Positions 1 to 9,393 are shown, counted from the stretch's first letter. The stretch: DNA of 64,000 bases from an uncultured Collinsella sp. (GCA_958403385.1 CATXXC010000003.1:78839-142838); one strand, 5' to 3'. Notes: generated from the letters alone by a model not told the origin. Numbers and translations: made by a program.

Positions 1-840
1 GATCCGGACAAGCCCATCGGCAGCTTCTTCTTCCTGGGCCCCACCGGCGTGGGCAAGACCGAGCTCGCCAAGGCGCTTGCCGAGTGCCTGTTCGATGACG
101 AGCGTGCGCTCGTGCGTATCGACATGTCCGAGTACATGGAGAAGTTCAGCGTCCAACGTCTGATCGGTGCGCCTCCGGGATACGTTGGCTACGACGAGGG
201 CGGCCAGCTCACCGAGGCCGTGCGCCGTCGTCCGTACTCCGTGATTTTGCTCGACGAGATGGAGAAGGCTCATCCGGATGTCTTTAACGTGCTGCTGCAG
301 GTGCTTGATGACGGCCGTCTGACCGATGGCCAGGGTCGCCAGGTGTCCTTCAAGAACACGATCATCATCATGACGTCTAACGTGGGCTCCAAGGCTATCG
401 CCGAGCTTTCCGGCAAGGACGAGGAGGGGATGCGCCATCAGGTCGACGCGGCCATGGCTCAGACCTTCCGCCCCGAGTTCCTCAACCGTATCGACGATAT
501 CGTGGTGTTCCATCCGCTCGGCATGGCGCAGATCGAGAAGATTGTCGACATCCAGCTTGCCGACGTCCGTGCACGTCTGGCCAAGGAGCGCATGACGCTT
601 GCCATTACCCCGGCGGCCAAGCAGATGCTCGCCGTGGGCGGCCTGGATCCGGTCTTTGGTGCCCGTCCGCTCAAGCGTCTGGTTCAACGCGAGGTCGTGG
701 ATGCCATCGCCGCCGCTATCATCGACGGCACGGTGCGCGAGGGCGATCAGGTGACGGTCGATGTCGACAAGGACGGTGGCTTTACCGTCGTGTGCGACAA
801 CACGCCGGCGGCCACCTACGAGGTCCCCGACGCCGAGTAG
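1..840 (+). CDS. clpB: ATP-dependent disaggregase ClpB, C-terminal part
   Basis: The reading frame is open from base 1, so the gene starts before the window; 279 residues remain. They hold the second AAA+ module of a Hsp100 chaperone: Walker A GPTGVGKT near base 40, the pore-loop motif GAPPGYVGYDEGG, Walker B VILLDEMEKAHPDV, and sensor regions TSNVGS and FRPEFLNRID, followed by the small C-terminal domain with the GARPLKR motif. ClpB works in the cytoplasm with DnaK to pull apart aggregated proteins. The motif set and spacing fit ClpB better than ClpC or ClpA: no ClpP-binding loop or adaptor region is seen in this part. The missing N-terminal half limits the choice slightly. A strong terminator follows the stop. 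Confidence 0.9.
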   Translation, partial: DPDKPIGSFFFLGPTGVGKTELAKALAECLFDDERALVRIDMSEYMEKFSVQRLIGAPPGYVGYDEGGQLTEAVRRRPYSVILLDEMEKAHPDVFNVLLQVLDDGRLTDGQGRQVSFKNTIIIMTSNVGSKAIAELSGKDEEGMRHQVDAAMAQTFRPEFLNRIDDIVVFHPLGMAQIEKIVDIQLADVRARLAKERMTLAITPAAKQMLAVGGLDPVFGARPLKRLVQREVVDAIAAAIIDGTVREGDQVTVDVDKDGGFTVVCDNTPAATYEVPDAE

Positions 841-887
841 GCTTTTGGGGCATGCCTTAAAATCTGCCAGCCGTCTCTAAACGCCAA

Positions 888-922
888 GGGCGGCGGATCC
901 AATTGGGTCCGCCGCCCTTTTT
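888..922 (+). terminator. Rho-independent terminator after clpB
   Basis: GGGCGGCGGATCC pairs with GGGTCCGCCGCCC across an AATT loop and is followed by a run of T. Confidence 0.85.
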
Positions 923-972
923 CGTGCGACAATCGATGATGTTGAGCGGATGCGATGCAAGGAGCTATGCAG

Positions 973-1167
973 ATGAAAGACGAGAACAAGACGAACGCAC
1001 CGGCGGCTGAGATAGCGTCCGCCGCACCAAGGCCCGCGCCGAAACCGGCGCCCAAGCCGCGCGACCCCTACATCCGTGCCGAGAACGAGGACGATGACGG
1101 TTACGACCCCTACAGCGACCGACGCCCCGAGCGTGAGCCGATGTTCGAAGCTGACCCGTGGCGCTAA
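973..1167 (+). CDS. small acidic hypothetical protein
   Basis: A 64-residue frame starting MKDENKTN. The start at 973 is chosen because AAGGAG at 959-964 sits eight bases upstream; an ATG at 967 would also work. The protein has an Ala/Pro/Lys-rich first half with alternating PAPKPAPKP, then an acidic Asp/Glu/Tyr-rich tail. No domain, signal peptide or membrane segment is visible; it looks disordered. It stands alone between the clpB terminator and a 70-nt palindromic repeat. I do not recognise it. The good ribosome binding site and the biased composition suggest a real gene, but its small size leaves doubt. Confidence 0.5.
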   Translation: MKDENKTNAPAAEIASAAPRPAPKPAPKPRDPYIRAENEDDDGYDPYSDRRPEREPMFEADPWR

Positions 1168-1188
1168 TTGCCACTCAAAAGGCCACCA

Positions 1189-1258
1189 ATAAGTTGCGGT
1201 GAAATAGGGATTGTTTTGCGGTTTGACCAGCAAAAACAGTCCCTATTTCACCGCAACT
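1189..1258 (+). repeat. 70-nt palindromic intergenic repeat, copy 1
   Basis: Begins ATAAGTTGCGGTGAAATA and ends TATTTCACCGCAACT; the arms are near-perfect inverted repeats able to form a long hairpin. It starts 22 bases after a stop codon. Three more 70-nt copies occur at 9831, 13517 and 50115. This copy is closest to the one at 50115, sharing the inner GCAAAAACAGTCCCT segment. Confidence 0.9.
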
Positions 1259-1420
1259 GCGTTAGGGATTTTTCTACAGGGGAAGGGTAGTCAAAAAAGT
1301 CCCGTCCCAAATCGACTGTCTAGGGAGTCGCATTCGAGCTTGGTTGTCCTCTCAGCCACTCGGCATCCTTCGAGCAGTAATAGTGAAAAAACTTGCTTAA
1401 GTGCTAATCAAGTCAGACAT

Positions 1421-1480
1421 AATCTTGCTCTCTAATTAATCAAGAATCGCTATAATTTTGATTAGCTAGAGAGCAAGATT
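1421..1480 (+). promoter_or_regulatory. promoter inside a 23-bp inverted repeat (ATPase gene)
   Basis: Arms at 1421-1443 and 1458-1480 are inverted repeats with two mismatches. The 14-base centre contains a perfect TATAAT at 1451-1456, so the left arm covers the -35 region and the right arm the expected start of transcription. GGAG at 1481-1484 and the ATG at 1489 follow directly. The layout suits an autoregulatory operator or a hairpin at the 5' end of the message; the acting protein is unknown. Confidence 0.6.
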
Positions 1481-1488
1481 GGAGAATC

Positions 1489-2841
1489 ATGGCATTCAAC
1501 GACTTGATCGCCCGGAAAATAAAGGACTTTGAACAGCAGGGGGTTCCGCGGGTCTTTGAGCGAGACCTTGATCTAGGAAATCCACAGGAGCCAAAGCGCG
1601 ACAACATCGTAAATGTGATTGTGGGGGCCCGCCGTTGTGGAAAGACGTATCGCCTGTATCAGGAGATGCGGCGGCTTCAGAGCCGGGGCGTCGAGCTTGA
1701 CCGGATGCTTTACTTCAATTTTGAGGATGAGCGCTTGCGCCCGTATGAGCCATCGCTGCTGGCGGACGTGCTCGACACGTTCTATGCGCTGTATCCTGCT
1801 GCTCGAACCGAGGGCGCTTATATTTTCTTTGACGAGATCCAGGAAATTCCCGAATGGGGTGCGTTTCTGCGGCGTGTAGTCGATACGGAGAAAGCGACCG
1901 TCTATGTGACGGGATCTTCTTCTAAGATGCTGTCCTCAGAACTTAAGAGCGAGTTCAGGGGTCGTTCTCTTGTGCGAGAGCTTTTTCCATTGAGCTTTTC
2001 GGAATACGTTCGATATAAGACGGGGAACGTTCCCGAGCCAGATGTGACCTTTTCCCCGAGCGATGCGGCGCTGCTTCGACATCATCTGATCGGATATCTT
2101 GAACGAGGGGGATTCATCGCGACACTTGGGCAGACGCCCGCAGACGCGATTCAGCTGCTACAGGAATATGCTTCGCGAACGGTCGCCATGGACGTCGTTG
2201 AACGCTACGACGTCAAGAACCCTCGCCTGGCATCGCTGTTCCTGACGCGGTGTATGGCATCTTCGGGACGAGAGCTGTCGGTGAACAAAGTGTATAACGA
2301 GTTCAAGAGCAGGCAGATACCCGTCAGTCGTAATTCGCTCAGCGACTTACTTGAGTATTATGAGGACGCCTACCTGTTGTTTTCTGTGCCGGAGTTCACG
2401 CGTTCACTGGCAAATAACATGCGGTCTGCGTCTAAGGTCTACGCTGTCGATCCTGCGATGTTTGGAGCATTCTCTCCCGCATCGGCATTGGACCAGGGCC
2501 AGAGGCTCGAGACCGCAGTGTTCAATGCGCTAAGAAGAAGGACTCCCGCGGTGAGGACCGGCTCGGTCTGCCGTCTGCTGATCAAAGAGAAGAGTAAAAG
2601 CCATGAGGTGGACTTTGTTGCTGGGGACGCACTTCTCATGCGGGCTTATAGCCTGATTCAGGTGAGCGCGGATATGGCAAGTGAGAAAACGCGCGAGCGC
2701 GAAATTGCCGCGCTTGATGCCTCGATGGCCCAGTTCGATCTTGGCGAGTCGGCAATCGTTACCATGGATGAACAGACCGATATTCCATGCGAGCACGGTG
2801 TGGTACACGTTATGCCCGCATGGAAGTGGCTCCTTGCCTAA
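1489..2841 (+). CDS. AAA ATPase with DUF4143 domain
   Basis: A 450-residue protein. Near the N-terminus is Walker A GARRCGKT (residues 46-53) and then Walker B YIFFDEIQEI (about 111-120), the arrangement of the AAA_14 family; the C-terminal half matches the DUF4143 layout, ending in a nuclease-like region with the motif KSKSHEVDFV. Members are widespread orphan ATPases in gut bacteria and archaea with no settled role; links to mobile DNA, toxin-antitoxin-like functions or DNA processing have been proposed. Codon use is more AT-rich than the neighbours, suggesting acquisition by transfer. It is monocistronic with an unusual palindromic promoter. A distant relative lies at 54400-55761. Confidence 0.8.
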   Translation: MAFNDLIARKIKDFEQQGVPRVFERDLDLGNPQEPKRDNIVNVIVGARRCGKTYRLYQEMRRLQSRGVELDRMLYFNFEDERLRPYEPSLLADVLDTFYALYPAARTEGAYIFFDEIQEIPEWGAFLRRVVDTEKATVYVTGSSSKMLSSELKSEFRGRSLVRELFPLSFSEYVRYKTGNVPEPDVTFSPSDAALLRHHLIGYLERGGFIATLGQTPADAIQLLQEYASRTVAMDVVERYDVKNPRLASLFLTRCMASSGRELSVNKVYNEFKSRQIPVSRNSLSDLLEYYEDAYLLFSVPEFTRSLANNMRSASKVYAVDPAMFGAFSPASALDQGQRLETAVFNALRRRTPAVRTGSVCRLLIKEKSKSHEVDFVAGDALLMRAYSLIQVSADMASEKTREREIAALDASMAQFDLGESAIVTMDEQTDIPCEHGVVHVMPAWKWLLA

Positions 2842-2914
2842 TCATCTATGGGCCTGTGGGGTCAGGACCTCCTGGCTCCTTCATCACGGTTGGGGAGCAC
2901 CTTGCTGTGCCAGG

Positions 2915-4417
2915 CTAGTCCTGGGCTTTGATGCTCGGCAGGAGAATCTGGGCGAGGTAGTCGGTCTCGAGTTTGGTCGCGGCGCCGGCTTTGCCGTCTT
3001 TGCCGACCAGCACTTTTTTGATCTGGCTATAGGTATAGCGGTTGCCGGTCGTAAGTTCGACAAGCTCAACTGCAGTGTCCATGGGGTAGGTCGACACGGG
3101 GTCTTGCGTGCGTCCGTTGATGGTCTGGGGCACCACATACGGATAAACGGGGCCGCTGGCGTAGACGGTGTAGCCGTTGCCGAGGTTTGCCGCACCCAAA
3201 ACCGCGTCGCCCTCATCGGGCGTAAAGCTCTCGCCGTCGCGCACCGTGACAAGCGTCACAAGCGGCGTGTTCGTGTCGCCGGCAAGATATATGCACAGCG
3301 TGCTGCCGTTTTGCCAAGTCGCGACTTTGCCGTACCACTCAACGGGAATATCGAGCTGATACAGGTCCGTTGCCTTATGTCGAGCATCGGCGTCGCGGGC
3401 CGCCTGCGCCTTGCGGGAGCTCACGGCGTTGGTCGCGGCGTCGCGTCGCGCGGTTGCCGCCTGCTGGAGTACCTTTGCGACCGCGGCGGAATTCACCCCG
3501 CCTTCCTCGGCATACTTGGCGGCGGCATCGATCTGGTCGTCGGTCACCGTGTCGGCCGAAGGCACCTCGAGCTTAAAGGTGGCCTGGGCACTCAAATCCT
3601 GCCCATCGCTCTTAATGGCGACCTGCGCCTTGGTGGTCGGGACGGTGTAGATGGTGCCGTCGGCCGCGATGGGGGAGGCGGCAATGGAGAGCGTGTAATC
3701 GCCGGGCAGCAGCTTAACGCCGCGACCGTGCTCGTCAACATAGAGCGTTTCGCTCACGGAAGAACCGTCGGAATCCTGCCCGCTCACCTGCACGGGAATC
3801 TTGGAGCCAGTTGAGCAGTCGAGGCCCGCGGCATGCACGCCAATCTGCACCGACATCATCGTGTGGGCATTGGCGGCGACAGCGGCAGCCTGCTCTTGTT
3901 GATATCCGTTCCAGGCAGCATAGCCTGCACCGCCGGCGACAAGCGCGACGGCCACGACGCCGGCGACCATCAGATTGCGGCGCTTTGGCGACATCTTGCG
4001 ATGGCGGACCTCGGCTTCGCGTGCCGAGGGAACGGACGGCAGGGGAATATCGCCCATGGCGATGGTCTCATCGACGACAGGAGCAGAGCCTAGGCCGGGG
4101 AGCTCGCGGGTCAGCGAATCCTCGGCCGGCAAGCTGTCGAGCAAGATGGTTTCCTCGCTCGTATCGGATTCGGTCTGGTCGTCGGCCTCACATTCGGATT
4201 CCTCGTGCCCCGCCTCGTCTTCGGTGGGCGCGGCGCCATCGTCTTTTGCATCCTGATCATCGGGCTGCGCCTCGATTTCCGGCTCATCCTGCGCATCGAC
4301 GCTCGAATCGTCAAACGCAATCTCGGCCAGCGCGATCTGGTCTAGGCTCTCCAGGGCCTCGGCGCACGCTTCTGCATCTTGGGCCGCATCCTCTTGGTCC
4401 ATCGTCTCATCTTTCAT
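2915..4417 (-). CDS. acidic single-pass membrane protein, unknown function
   Basis: Five hundred residues, start MKDETMDQED placed at 4417 because GGGGGA lies five bases upstream; the frame extends further upstream only as non-coding sequence. The first 140 or so residues are strongly acidic and Asp/Glu-rich. A basic stretch (RHRKMSPKRRN) then precedes one hydrophobic segment (MVAGVVAVALVAGGAGYAAW), giving an inside-acidic tail and an exported C-terminal half of about 340 residues. The exported part contains an Ala/Lys/Arg-rich helical stretch (QQAATARRDAATNAVSSRKAQ) and a beta-rich end. No enzyme motif is seen. It looks like a cell-envelope protein; I do not recognise a family. Confidence 0.75.
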   Translation of the reverse strand: MKDETMDQEDAAQDAEACAEALESLDQIALAEIAFDDSSVDAQDEPEIEAQPDDQDAKDDGAAPTEDEAGHEESECEADDQTESDTSEETILLDSLPAEDSLTRELPGLGSAPVVDETIAMGDIPLPSVPSAREAEVRHRKMSPKRRNLMVAGVVAVALVAGGAGYAAWNGYQQEQAAAVAANAHTMMSVQIGVHAAGLDCSTGSKIPVQVSGQDSDGSSVSETLYVDEHGRGVKLLPGDYTLSIAASPIAADGTIYTVPTTKAQVAIKSDGQDLSAQATFKLEVPSADTVTDDQIDAAAKYAEEGGVNSAAVAKVLQQAATARRDAATNAVSSRKAQAARDADARHKATDLYQLDIPVEWYGKVATWQNGSTLCIYLAGDTNTPLVTLVTVRDGESFTPDEGDAVLGAANLGNGYTVYASGPVYPYVVPQTINGRTQDPVSTYPMDTAVELVELTTGNRYTYSQIKKVLVGKDGKAGAATKLETDYLAQILLPSIKAQD

Positions 4418-4546
4418 ATATCCCCCAAGCTCAATATCGGGACAACACTGTACCCAAAAACGGGACCCCATAGAGCCGCCGCATGATTTGAAATCCGATT
4501 TTAAATATGCGCATGTTTTTGAATAGATGAATAGAGGCGCGACGAC

Positions 4547-4590
4547 AAAAGCCCCCGAAAAGCGAGCGAAACGCTTTCCGGGGGCTCTGC
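4547..4590 (-). terminator. terminator of the TetR/membrane-protein operon
   Basis: AGCCCCCGGAAAGCG pairs with CGCTTTTCGGGGGCT on the minus strand and is followed by TTTTG. Confidence 0.8.
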
Positions 4591-4664
4591 GAGACATTGG
4601 ATTGAAAATCCTGGCGGGCGGGCCTATGCCCAAGTGCCAACAGCGACCAACATGTTACTCGGTG

Positions 4665-5672
4665 TTACTCGGCGTGCGCGTAATCAACCTTGGCGCGGCG
4701 AGCGGTAGCCTTCTCCCAATCGCTGGTGCCCTCAAAGACATCCTGCTTGTAGGGGTTGCGGCTGAGCTTTTTGGCACGGTAGGCGATGTAGATGATTGCG
4801 GCGACATTGGCGACCAGTGCGGCGATCGAGACCGCGGTGGCGGCGCCGGGGTCGAGCGTGGAGTGGGTCACAAAGATGGACTCCTCCTGGAAGTACGGGA
4901 ACACCTGGGCAAACATGCACCAAATGGCCAGCGTAAAGGCGCGGTTCTGGATCCAGCCGCCCTTGTTCCAGATAAAGGCGGCGACGGTGGGCGCCAGCAG
5001 CAGCGCAAAGCCGCAGAACCAGGAGTGGGTGGGCAGGCAGTTGTAGGTGTAGCAGAAGTTCCAGATATCGTAGGCGATGATGTAGACCCAGGTCATGTCG
5101 GGCCACAGCATATCGGTCTGATCCTCGGAGGCGTAGACGCTCCACCAACCGGTCATGCAGAAGATGTTGATGATACCGGCGATGCCGTTGAACACGTTGT
5201 TCCAGCCGGCCAGCTGCGTAGCACCTTCGGAGGTGACCCAGGTGGACTCGCCCAGGACAAAGAAGTGATAGGCGCTCTCGAAGTCGGACACGACGGCGAT
5301 CATGATGTTGATGGCGACGATCACAAACGGCCATGCGCGGAACCAATGCGCCTTGCCGATCTTGCCCCACTGATACTTAATGGCAATGAAGCCCCAGCAG
5401 CCGGCCAGCGCCGCGTATACCTTGGCGTAGTGGAACCAGCTGTTCTGGTACACATGGGTGGGGTTGGTGAGCGCCCACTCGGCGCCCTGCGAAACGCCGA
5501 TGGCGATGGCGACGCAGTAGATGGTCATGGCCAGCGGAGCCACGCCAAAGATGATTGCCGCGCCCAGCTTAGTGCGGCGGCCGACCTCGTTGAGCACGAT
5601 GAGGCCAATAAAGACCATGGCCCAGCCGGCCCAGTGGATAAGGGTATCGCTACCCCAAACATCGAACAGCAT
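4665..5672 (-). CDS. polytopic membrane protein, DUF5692-type
   Basis: A 335-residue protein with about eight to nine hydrophobic segments, starting MLFDVWGSD. AAAGGAG lies six bases before the ATG. Aromatic residues are unusually common (for example WNFCYTYNCLPTHSWFCGF) and Cys residues lie inside membrane segments. I associate this pattern with DUF5692, a family of unknown function known to me from Coriobacteriia; the name is from memory, not a search. It is the second gene of an operon with the TetR regulator 63 bases upstream, and diverges from the Fe-S/FAD oxidoreductase, so it may carry a substrate, or belong to the same redox system. Confidence 0.65.
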   Translation of the reverse strand: MLFDVWGSDTLIHWAGWAMVFIGLIVLNEVGRRTKLGAAIIFGVAPLAMTIYCVAIAIGVSQGAEWALTNPTHVYQNSWFHYAKVYAALAGCWGFIAIKYQWGKIGKAHWFRAWPFVIVAINIMIAVVSDFESAYHFFVLGESTWVTSEGATQLAGWNNVFNGIAGIINIFCMTGWWSVYASEDQTDMLWPDMTWVYIIAYDIWNFCYTYNCLPTHSWFCGFALLLAPTVAAFIWNKGGWIQNRAFTLAIWCMFAQVFPYFQEESIFVTHSTLDPGAATAVSIAALVANVAAIIYIAYRAKKLSRNPYKQDVFEGTSDWEKATARRAKVDYAHAE

Positions 5673-5735
5673 GCTGCTCTCCTTTCACACGCCCGCGGCC
5701 CCTCTTCCGATCGCGGGCAGTTTGGCCAAATGTCG

Positions 5736-6398
5736 TCAGTTCTGGGGCTTGCGCTCCGGATACTTGGCGGTATAGCCCTCGATGTGGAGTGTCGAGGCGA
5801 TGATTTCCTTGACCGTCTCGTCGGGCACATCGGGGTGCGTGCGGATATACATCAACAACCCCATGATGAGGGTGTAGAACGTCTCGTAGACATGGTCGAT
5901 GCGTAGCTCATGATGGGCGACAAAATCCACCACGGTGGTGTCGCAGATATACTGCGCCACGCGCTGGACCACGTTGTGCAAAAAGCCGCCGTAGAGCGCG
6001 CCGCTGCTTGAGGTGAGCGTACTCGGCAGCTCGTGGCCGCTGACGACCAGGCGCTTGAAGAGCGGGGCGACGGTGTCGAGTGCGCCCTCGATATCACCGG
6101 CGATGCGGCTGGCATTCCACTGCTCGAGCTCGGCGATAAAACCGTCGATTGCCTCGTCCATGACAGCGGTGACGGCGGCGTCCATATCGGCAAAGTAGTG
6201 GTAGAACAATGAGCGCGTGCAGCCGGCGCGTTTGGTCACGGCCGAGACAGATAGATGCGACACACCCAGCTCGGAACTCACGGTGCGCACGGCGGCGAGG
6301 ATCTCGCGACGGCGTTCGTCGCCCGTCAGACGTTTGGCCGTGCTGTCGGGCGCGGGGACGGCATCGGCCACAGAGGTATCTGCTGTGTTGTTGCCCAT
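5736..6398 (-). CDS. TetR-family transcriptional regulator
   Basis: A 220-residue protein. The start MGNNTADTS at 6398 follows AAAGGCGG at a normal distance; an upstream ATG lacks this. After a short variable leader, residues about 25-75 form the TetR DNA-binding domain (RRREILAAVRTVSSELGVSHLSV... then RAGCTRSLFYHYFADMD), with the typical LFYHYF recognition end. The remaining 140 residues are the helical ligand-binding domain. It lies upstream of the DUF5692-type gene and divergent from the oxidoreductase, with two TTGAC-N5-GTCAA sites between, so it probably represses both transcripts until a ligand binds. The ligand is unknown. Confidence 0.88.
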   Translation of the reverse strand: MGNNTADTSVADAVPAPDSTAKRLTGDERRREILAAVRTVSSELGVSHLSVSAVTKRAGCTRSLFYHYFADMDAAVTAVMDEAIDGFIAELEQWNASRIAGDIEGALDTVAPLFKRLVVSGHELPSTLTSSSGALYGGFLHNVVQRVAQYICDTTVVDFVAHHELRIDHVYETFYTLIMGLLMYIRTHPDVPDETVKEIIASTLHIEGYTAKYPERKPQN

Positions 6399-6456
6399 GT
6401 TTTGCCGCCTTTCATCCTCTTTTGCCTGACCGTTCACCTAACAGTCTTGAATATTG

Positions 6457-6494
6457 TTGACGGTTCGTCAATACTGTTTTTGACACAATGTCAA
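6457..6494. promoter_or_regulatory. two TetR operator-like palindromes
   Basis: TTGACGGTTCGTCAA (6457-6471) and TTGACACAATGTCAA (6480-6494) share the form TTGAC-N5-GTCAA. Their centres are 23 bp apart, about two helical turns. They lie in the 187-bp gap between the divergent TetR and oxidoreductase genes and overlap TTGACA-like -35 hexamers. Confidence 0.7.
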
Positions 6495-6585
6495 CAATAA
6501 CGGGTGAACGGCGTGGGGGCATGTCGAGCCCGTAAAAAGAGGGGCGCTGCGTGCCTGCCAGGTTGCGGCAAGAGAAGGGACGACT

Positions 6586-9363
6586 ATGATTCTCAACGGA
6601 CCGGGGATTAGCTACACCGAGCCCGATATCGGTGCGGAGTTTGTGCCGCCGCTGCCGGAGCATCCGCGCGAGGCCATCGTCAAACTGTGCGAGCACTGCA
6701 CTAACCGCCTGCTGCATCGCGACGAGCTGCTGGGCTACGAGTACTGGTCGTTTGCCGAGGCCGCGACTGACGAGCAGGCCGAGGTACTCTGCAAGATGAA
6801 GATGCGCCGTCCCTACACGCTGCCCGAGATGGTCAAGCTCACCGGCATGCCCGAGGCCCAGATCGAGAAGATGCTCGACGATATGAGCTACACGGGCCTG
6901 CTCGAGTACAACTGGGAAAATCCCGAGCGCGCCAAGCAATGGGTGTTGCCCATGCTGGTGCCGGGTTCCGCCGAGTTTCTCAACATGCGCGTGAGCCAGC
7001 TCGAGGAGCACCCGGTCTACGCCAAGTTCTTTGAACAGGCATCCAAGGGCCCGCTGTCCAAGGCCACGCCGATGGTGCCGCCCGGAGGTGCCGGTATCGG
7101 CATGCACGTCATTCCGGTCGAGAAGGCCATCGATGCCGCAAGCACCTCGGTGCCGATTGAGCATATTGAGCACTGGCTCGACAAATACGAGGGTAAGTAT
7201 GCCGCCAGCACCTGCAGCTGTCGCGCGAGCCGTCGCGTGATGGGTGAGGGCTGCGCCGACGACCCGGCCGATTGGTGCATCGCCGTGGGCGATATGGCCG
7301 ACTACGTGGTCGAGACCGATCGTGGCCATTACGTGACCCGCGACGAGGTTTACGACATCCTGCGCCAGGCCGAGGACAACGGCTTTGTGCACCAGATCAC
7401 CAACATCGACGGCGAGAACAAGATCTTCGCCATCTGCAACTGTAACGTCAACGTGTGCTACGCCCTGCGCACCTCGCAGCTATTCAACACGCCCAACCTG
7501 TCGCGCTCGGCCTATGTCGCCAAGGTCGAGAAGGACAAGTGCGTTGCCTGCGGTCGCTGCGTTGAGGTGTGTCCGGCCGGCGCCGCCAAGCTGGGCCAGA
7601 AGCTCTGCAGCAAAAAGGCGGGCGGACGGGTCCCCGAGTATCCGCGCCAGGAGCTGCCCGATGCCACCAAGTGGGACCACACCAAGTGGTCGCCCAACTA
7701 CCGCAACGACAACCGCATCGAGACGCACAAGTCCGGCACCGCGCCCTGCAAGACGGCCTGCCCCGCGCATGTTGCCGTTCAGGGTTATTTGAAGCTCGCG
7801 GCGCAGGGTCGCTATGACGAGGCCCTAGCACTCATTAAGCGCGAGAACCCGCTGCCCGCTATCTGCGGCCGTGTGTGCAACCGCCGCTGTGAGGATGCCT
7901 GCACCCGCGGCCGTGTGGACGCCGCCGTGGCCATCGACGAGGTCAAGAAGTTTATCGCCCAGCGCGATCTGGACGCCGCGACCCGCTATGTCCCGCCCGT
8001 GGTGACGCCGACGCGTGCCGGCGGCTTCGACCAGAAGATCGCCATCATCGGTGCCGGCCCGGCCGGTCTGTCCTGCGCTTTTTATCTGGCCGAGAAGGGC
8101 TATAAGCCCGTCGTGTTCGAGAAGAACGAGCGTCCGGGCGGCATGCTCACCTACGGTATTCCCAGCTTTAAGCTGGAGAAGGACGTTATCGAGGCCGAGG
8201 TCGAGATCATTCGCCTGATGGGTGCCGAGTTCCGCTATGGCGTGGAGGTCGGTCGCGATGTGACGCTCGATGAGCTGCGCGAGCAGGGTTTTAAGGCCTT
8301 TTATGTTGCCATCGGCTGCCAGGGCGGCCGCCTTGCCGGTATTCCGGGCGAGGATGCCGAGGACGTGACCGTGGCCGTCGACTTCTTGCGCGAGGTCAAC
8401 AGCGGCAAGATCGACGCGCTACCCGGCCGCACCATCGTAGTGGGCGGCGGCAACGTGGCTATCGACGTGACCCGCAACGCCTGCCGTCTGGGCTCCGAGC
8501 ATGTTGAGATGTTCTGCCTGGAGAGCGAGGCCCAGATGCCCGCCAGCGAGGAAGAGCGTCGCGAGGCCGTTGAGGACGGCGCTCACATCAGCTGCGGCTG
8601 GGGTCCCAAGGAGGTTCACCTGGACGAGTCCGGCCGTGTGTGCGGTATCACCTTCAAGCGCTGCACGCGTGTCTTTGACGACGAGGGCCGTTTTGCGCCC
8701 GAGTACGACGAGAACGATCTGCGCCGTGTCGATGCCGATCGTGTGGTCATGTCGATTGGCCAGTCCATTGTGTGGGGCGACCTGCTGGCTGGCTCCAAGG
8801 TGGAGCTTGGCCGCGGCCAGGGTGCCCTTGCCGACCCCCAGACCTATCAGACCGCTGAGCCCGACATCTTTGTGGGCGGCGATGTCTATACTGGCCCCAG
8901 CTTCGCCATCGATGCCATCGCCGCCGGCCACGAGGCCGCCGTGTCCATCCATCGCTTTGTGCAGCCGGGCTCCACGCTCACCATCGGCCGCAACCAGCGC
9001 CGCTACACCGCGCTCGACCGCGACGATGTCGTGATCGAGAGCTATGACAACGCGAGCCGCGAGGTGGCGCATGTTAACCGCGACCGCGAGAAGGCTGCGC
9101 CCTTTAGCGAGTACGTCGAGACCTTTACCGAAGAGCAGGTGCGCGCCGAGACCGCCCGTTGCCTGGGTTGCGGTGCCTCGATCGTCGACCCCAACAAGTG
9201 CATCGGCTGCGGCCTGTGCACCACCAAGTGCGCGTTCGACGCCATCCATCTGGATCGCGACCGCCCCGAGTGCTCCACGATGGTCAAATACGAGCAAAAG
9301 CTCCCAAGCCTGGGCAAGTACGCGCTCAAGCGCGCCATCAAGATTAAGTTCGGTCGCAAGTAA
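6586..9363 (+). CDS. multidomain Fe-S/FAD oxidoreductase (GltD-like)
   Basis: A 925-residue fusion. The first 300 or so residues are a Cys-rich region (CEHC, CSCRASRR, CNCNVNVC) of unknown fold. A 4Fe-4S motif CVACGRCVEVCP follows near residue 318, then a dihydropyrimidine-dehydrogenase/GltD-type N-terminal Fe-S segment (CGRVCNRRCEDAC), an FAD site IIGAGPAGLSC near 487, an NAD(P) site VVGGGNVAIDV near 618, and a C-terminal 4Fe-4S motif CIGCGLCTTKC near 871. Such proteins pass electrons between NAD(P)H, flavin and iron-sulfur partners in the cytoplasm. No catalytic subunit specifying a substrate is adjacent. It starts an operon with the HypA-like gene 30 bases downstream and is probably controlled by the divergent TetR protein. 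Confidence 0.85.
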   Translation: MILNGPGISYTEPDIGAEFVPPLPEHPREAIVKLCEHCTNRLLHRDELLGYEYWSFAEAATDEQAEVLCKMKMRRPYTLPEMVKLTGMPEAQIEKMLDDMSYTGLLEYNWENPERAKQWVLPMLVPGSAEFLNMRVSQLEEHPVYAKFFEQASKGPLSKATPMVPPGGAGIGMHVIPVEKAIDAASTSVPIEHIEHWLDKYEGKYAASTCSCRASRRVMGEGCADDPADWCIAVGDMADYVVETDRGHYVTRDEVYDILRQAEDNGFVHQITNIDGENKIFAICNCNVNVCYALRTSQLFNTPNLSRSAYVAKVEKDKCVACGRCVEVCPAGAAKLGQKLCSKKAGGRVPEYPRQELPDATKWDHTKWSPNYRNDNRIETHKSGTAPCKTACPAHVAVQGYLKLAAQGRYDEALALIKRENPLPAICGRVCNRRCEDACTRGRVDAAVAIDEVKKFIAQRDLDAATRYVPPVVTPTRAGGFDQKIAIIGAGPAGLSCAFYLAEKGYKPVVFEKNERPGGMLTYGIPSFKLEKDVIEAEVEIIRLMGAEFRYGVEVGRDVTLDELREQGFKAFYVAIGCQGGRLAGIPGEDAEDVTVAVDFLREVNSGKIDALPGRTIVVGGGNVAIDVTRNACRLGSEHVEMFCLESEAQMPASEEERREAVEDGAHISCGWGPKEVHLDESGRVCGITFKRCTRVFDDEGRFAPEYDENDLRRVDADRVVMSIGQSIVWGDLLAGSKVELGRGQGALADPQTYQTAEPDIFVGGDVYTGPSFAIDAIAAGHEAAVSIHRFVQPGSTLTIGRNQRRYTALDRDDVVIESYDNASREVAHVNRDREKAAPFSEYVETFTEEQVRAETARCLGCGASIVDPNKCIGCGLCTTKCAFDAIHLDRDRPECSTMVKYEQKLPSLGKYALKRAIKIKFGRK

Positions 9364-9393
9364 GTAGCCATAACGGGAACGGCGGAAGAAAAA

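Noticed and set aside
2681..3814. 377-codon plus-strand frame overlapping the end of the first ATPase gene
   Set aside because: It starts within a well supported gene and then runs antisense to the membrane-anchored protein; the product has no motif.
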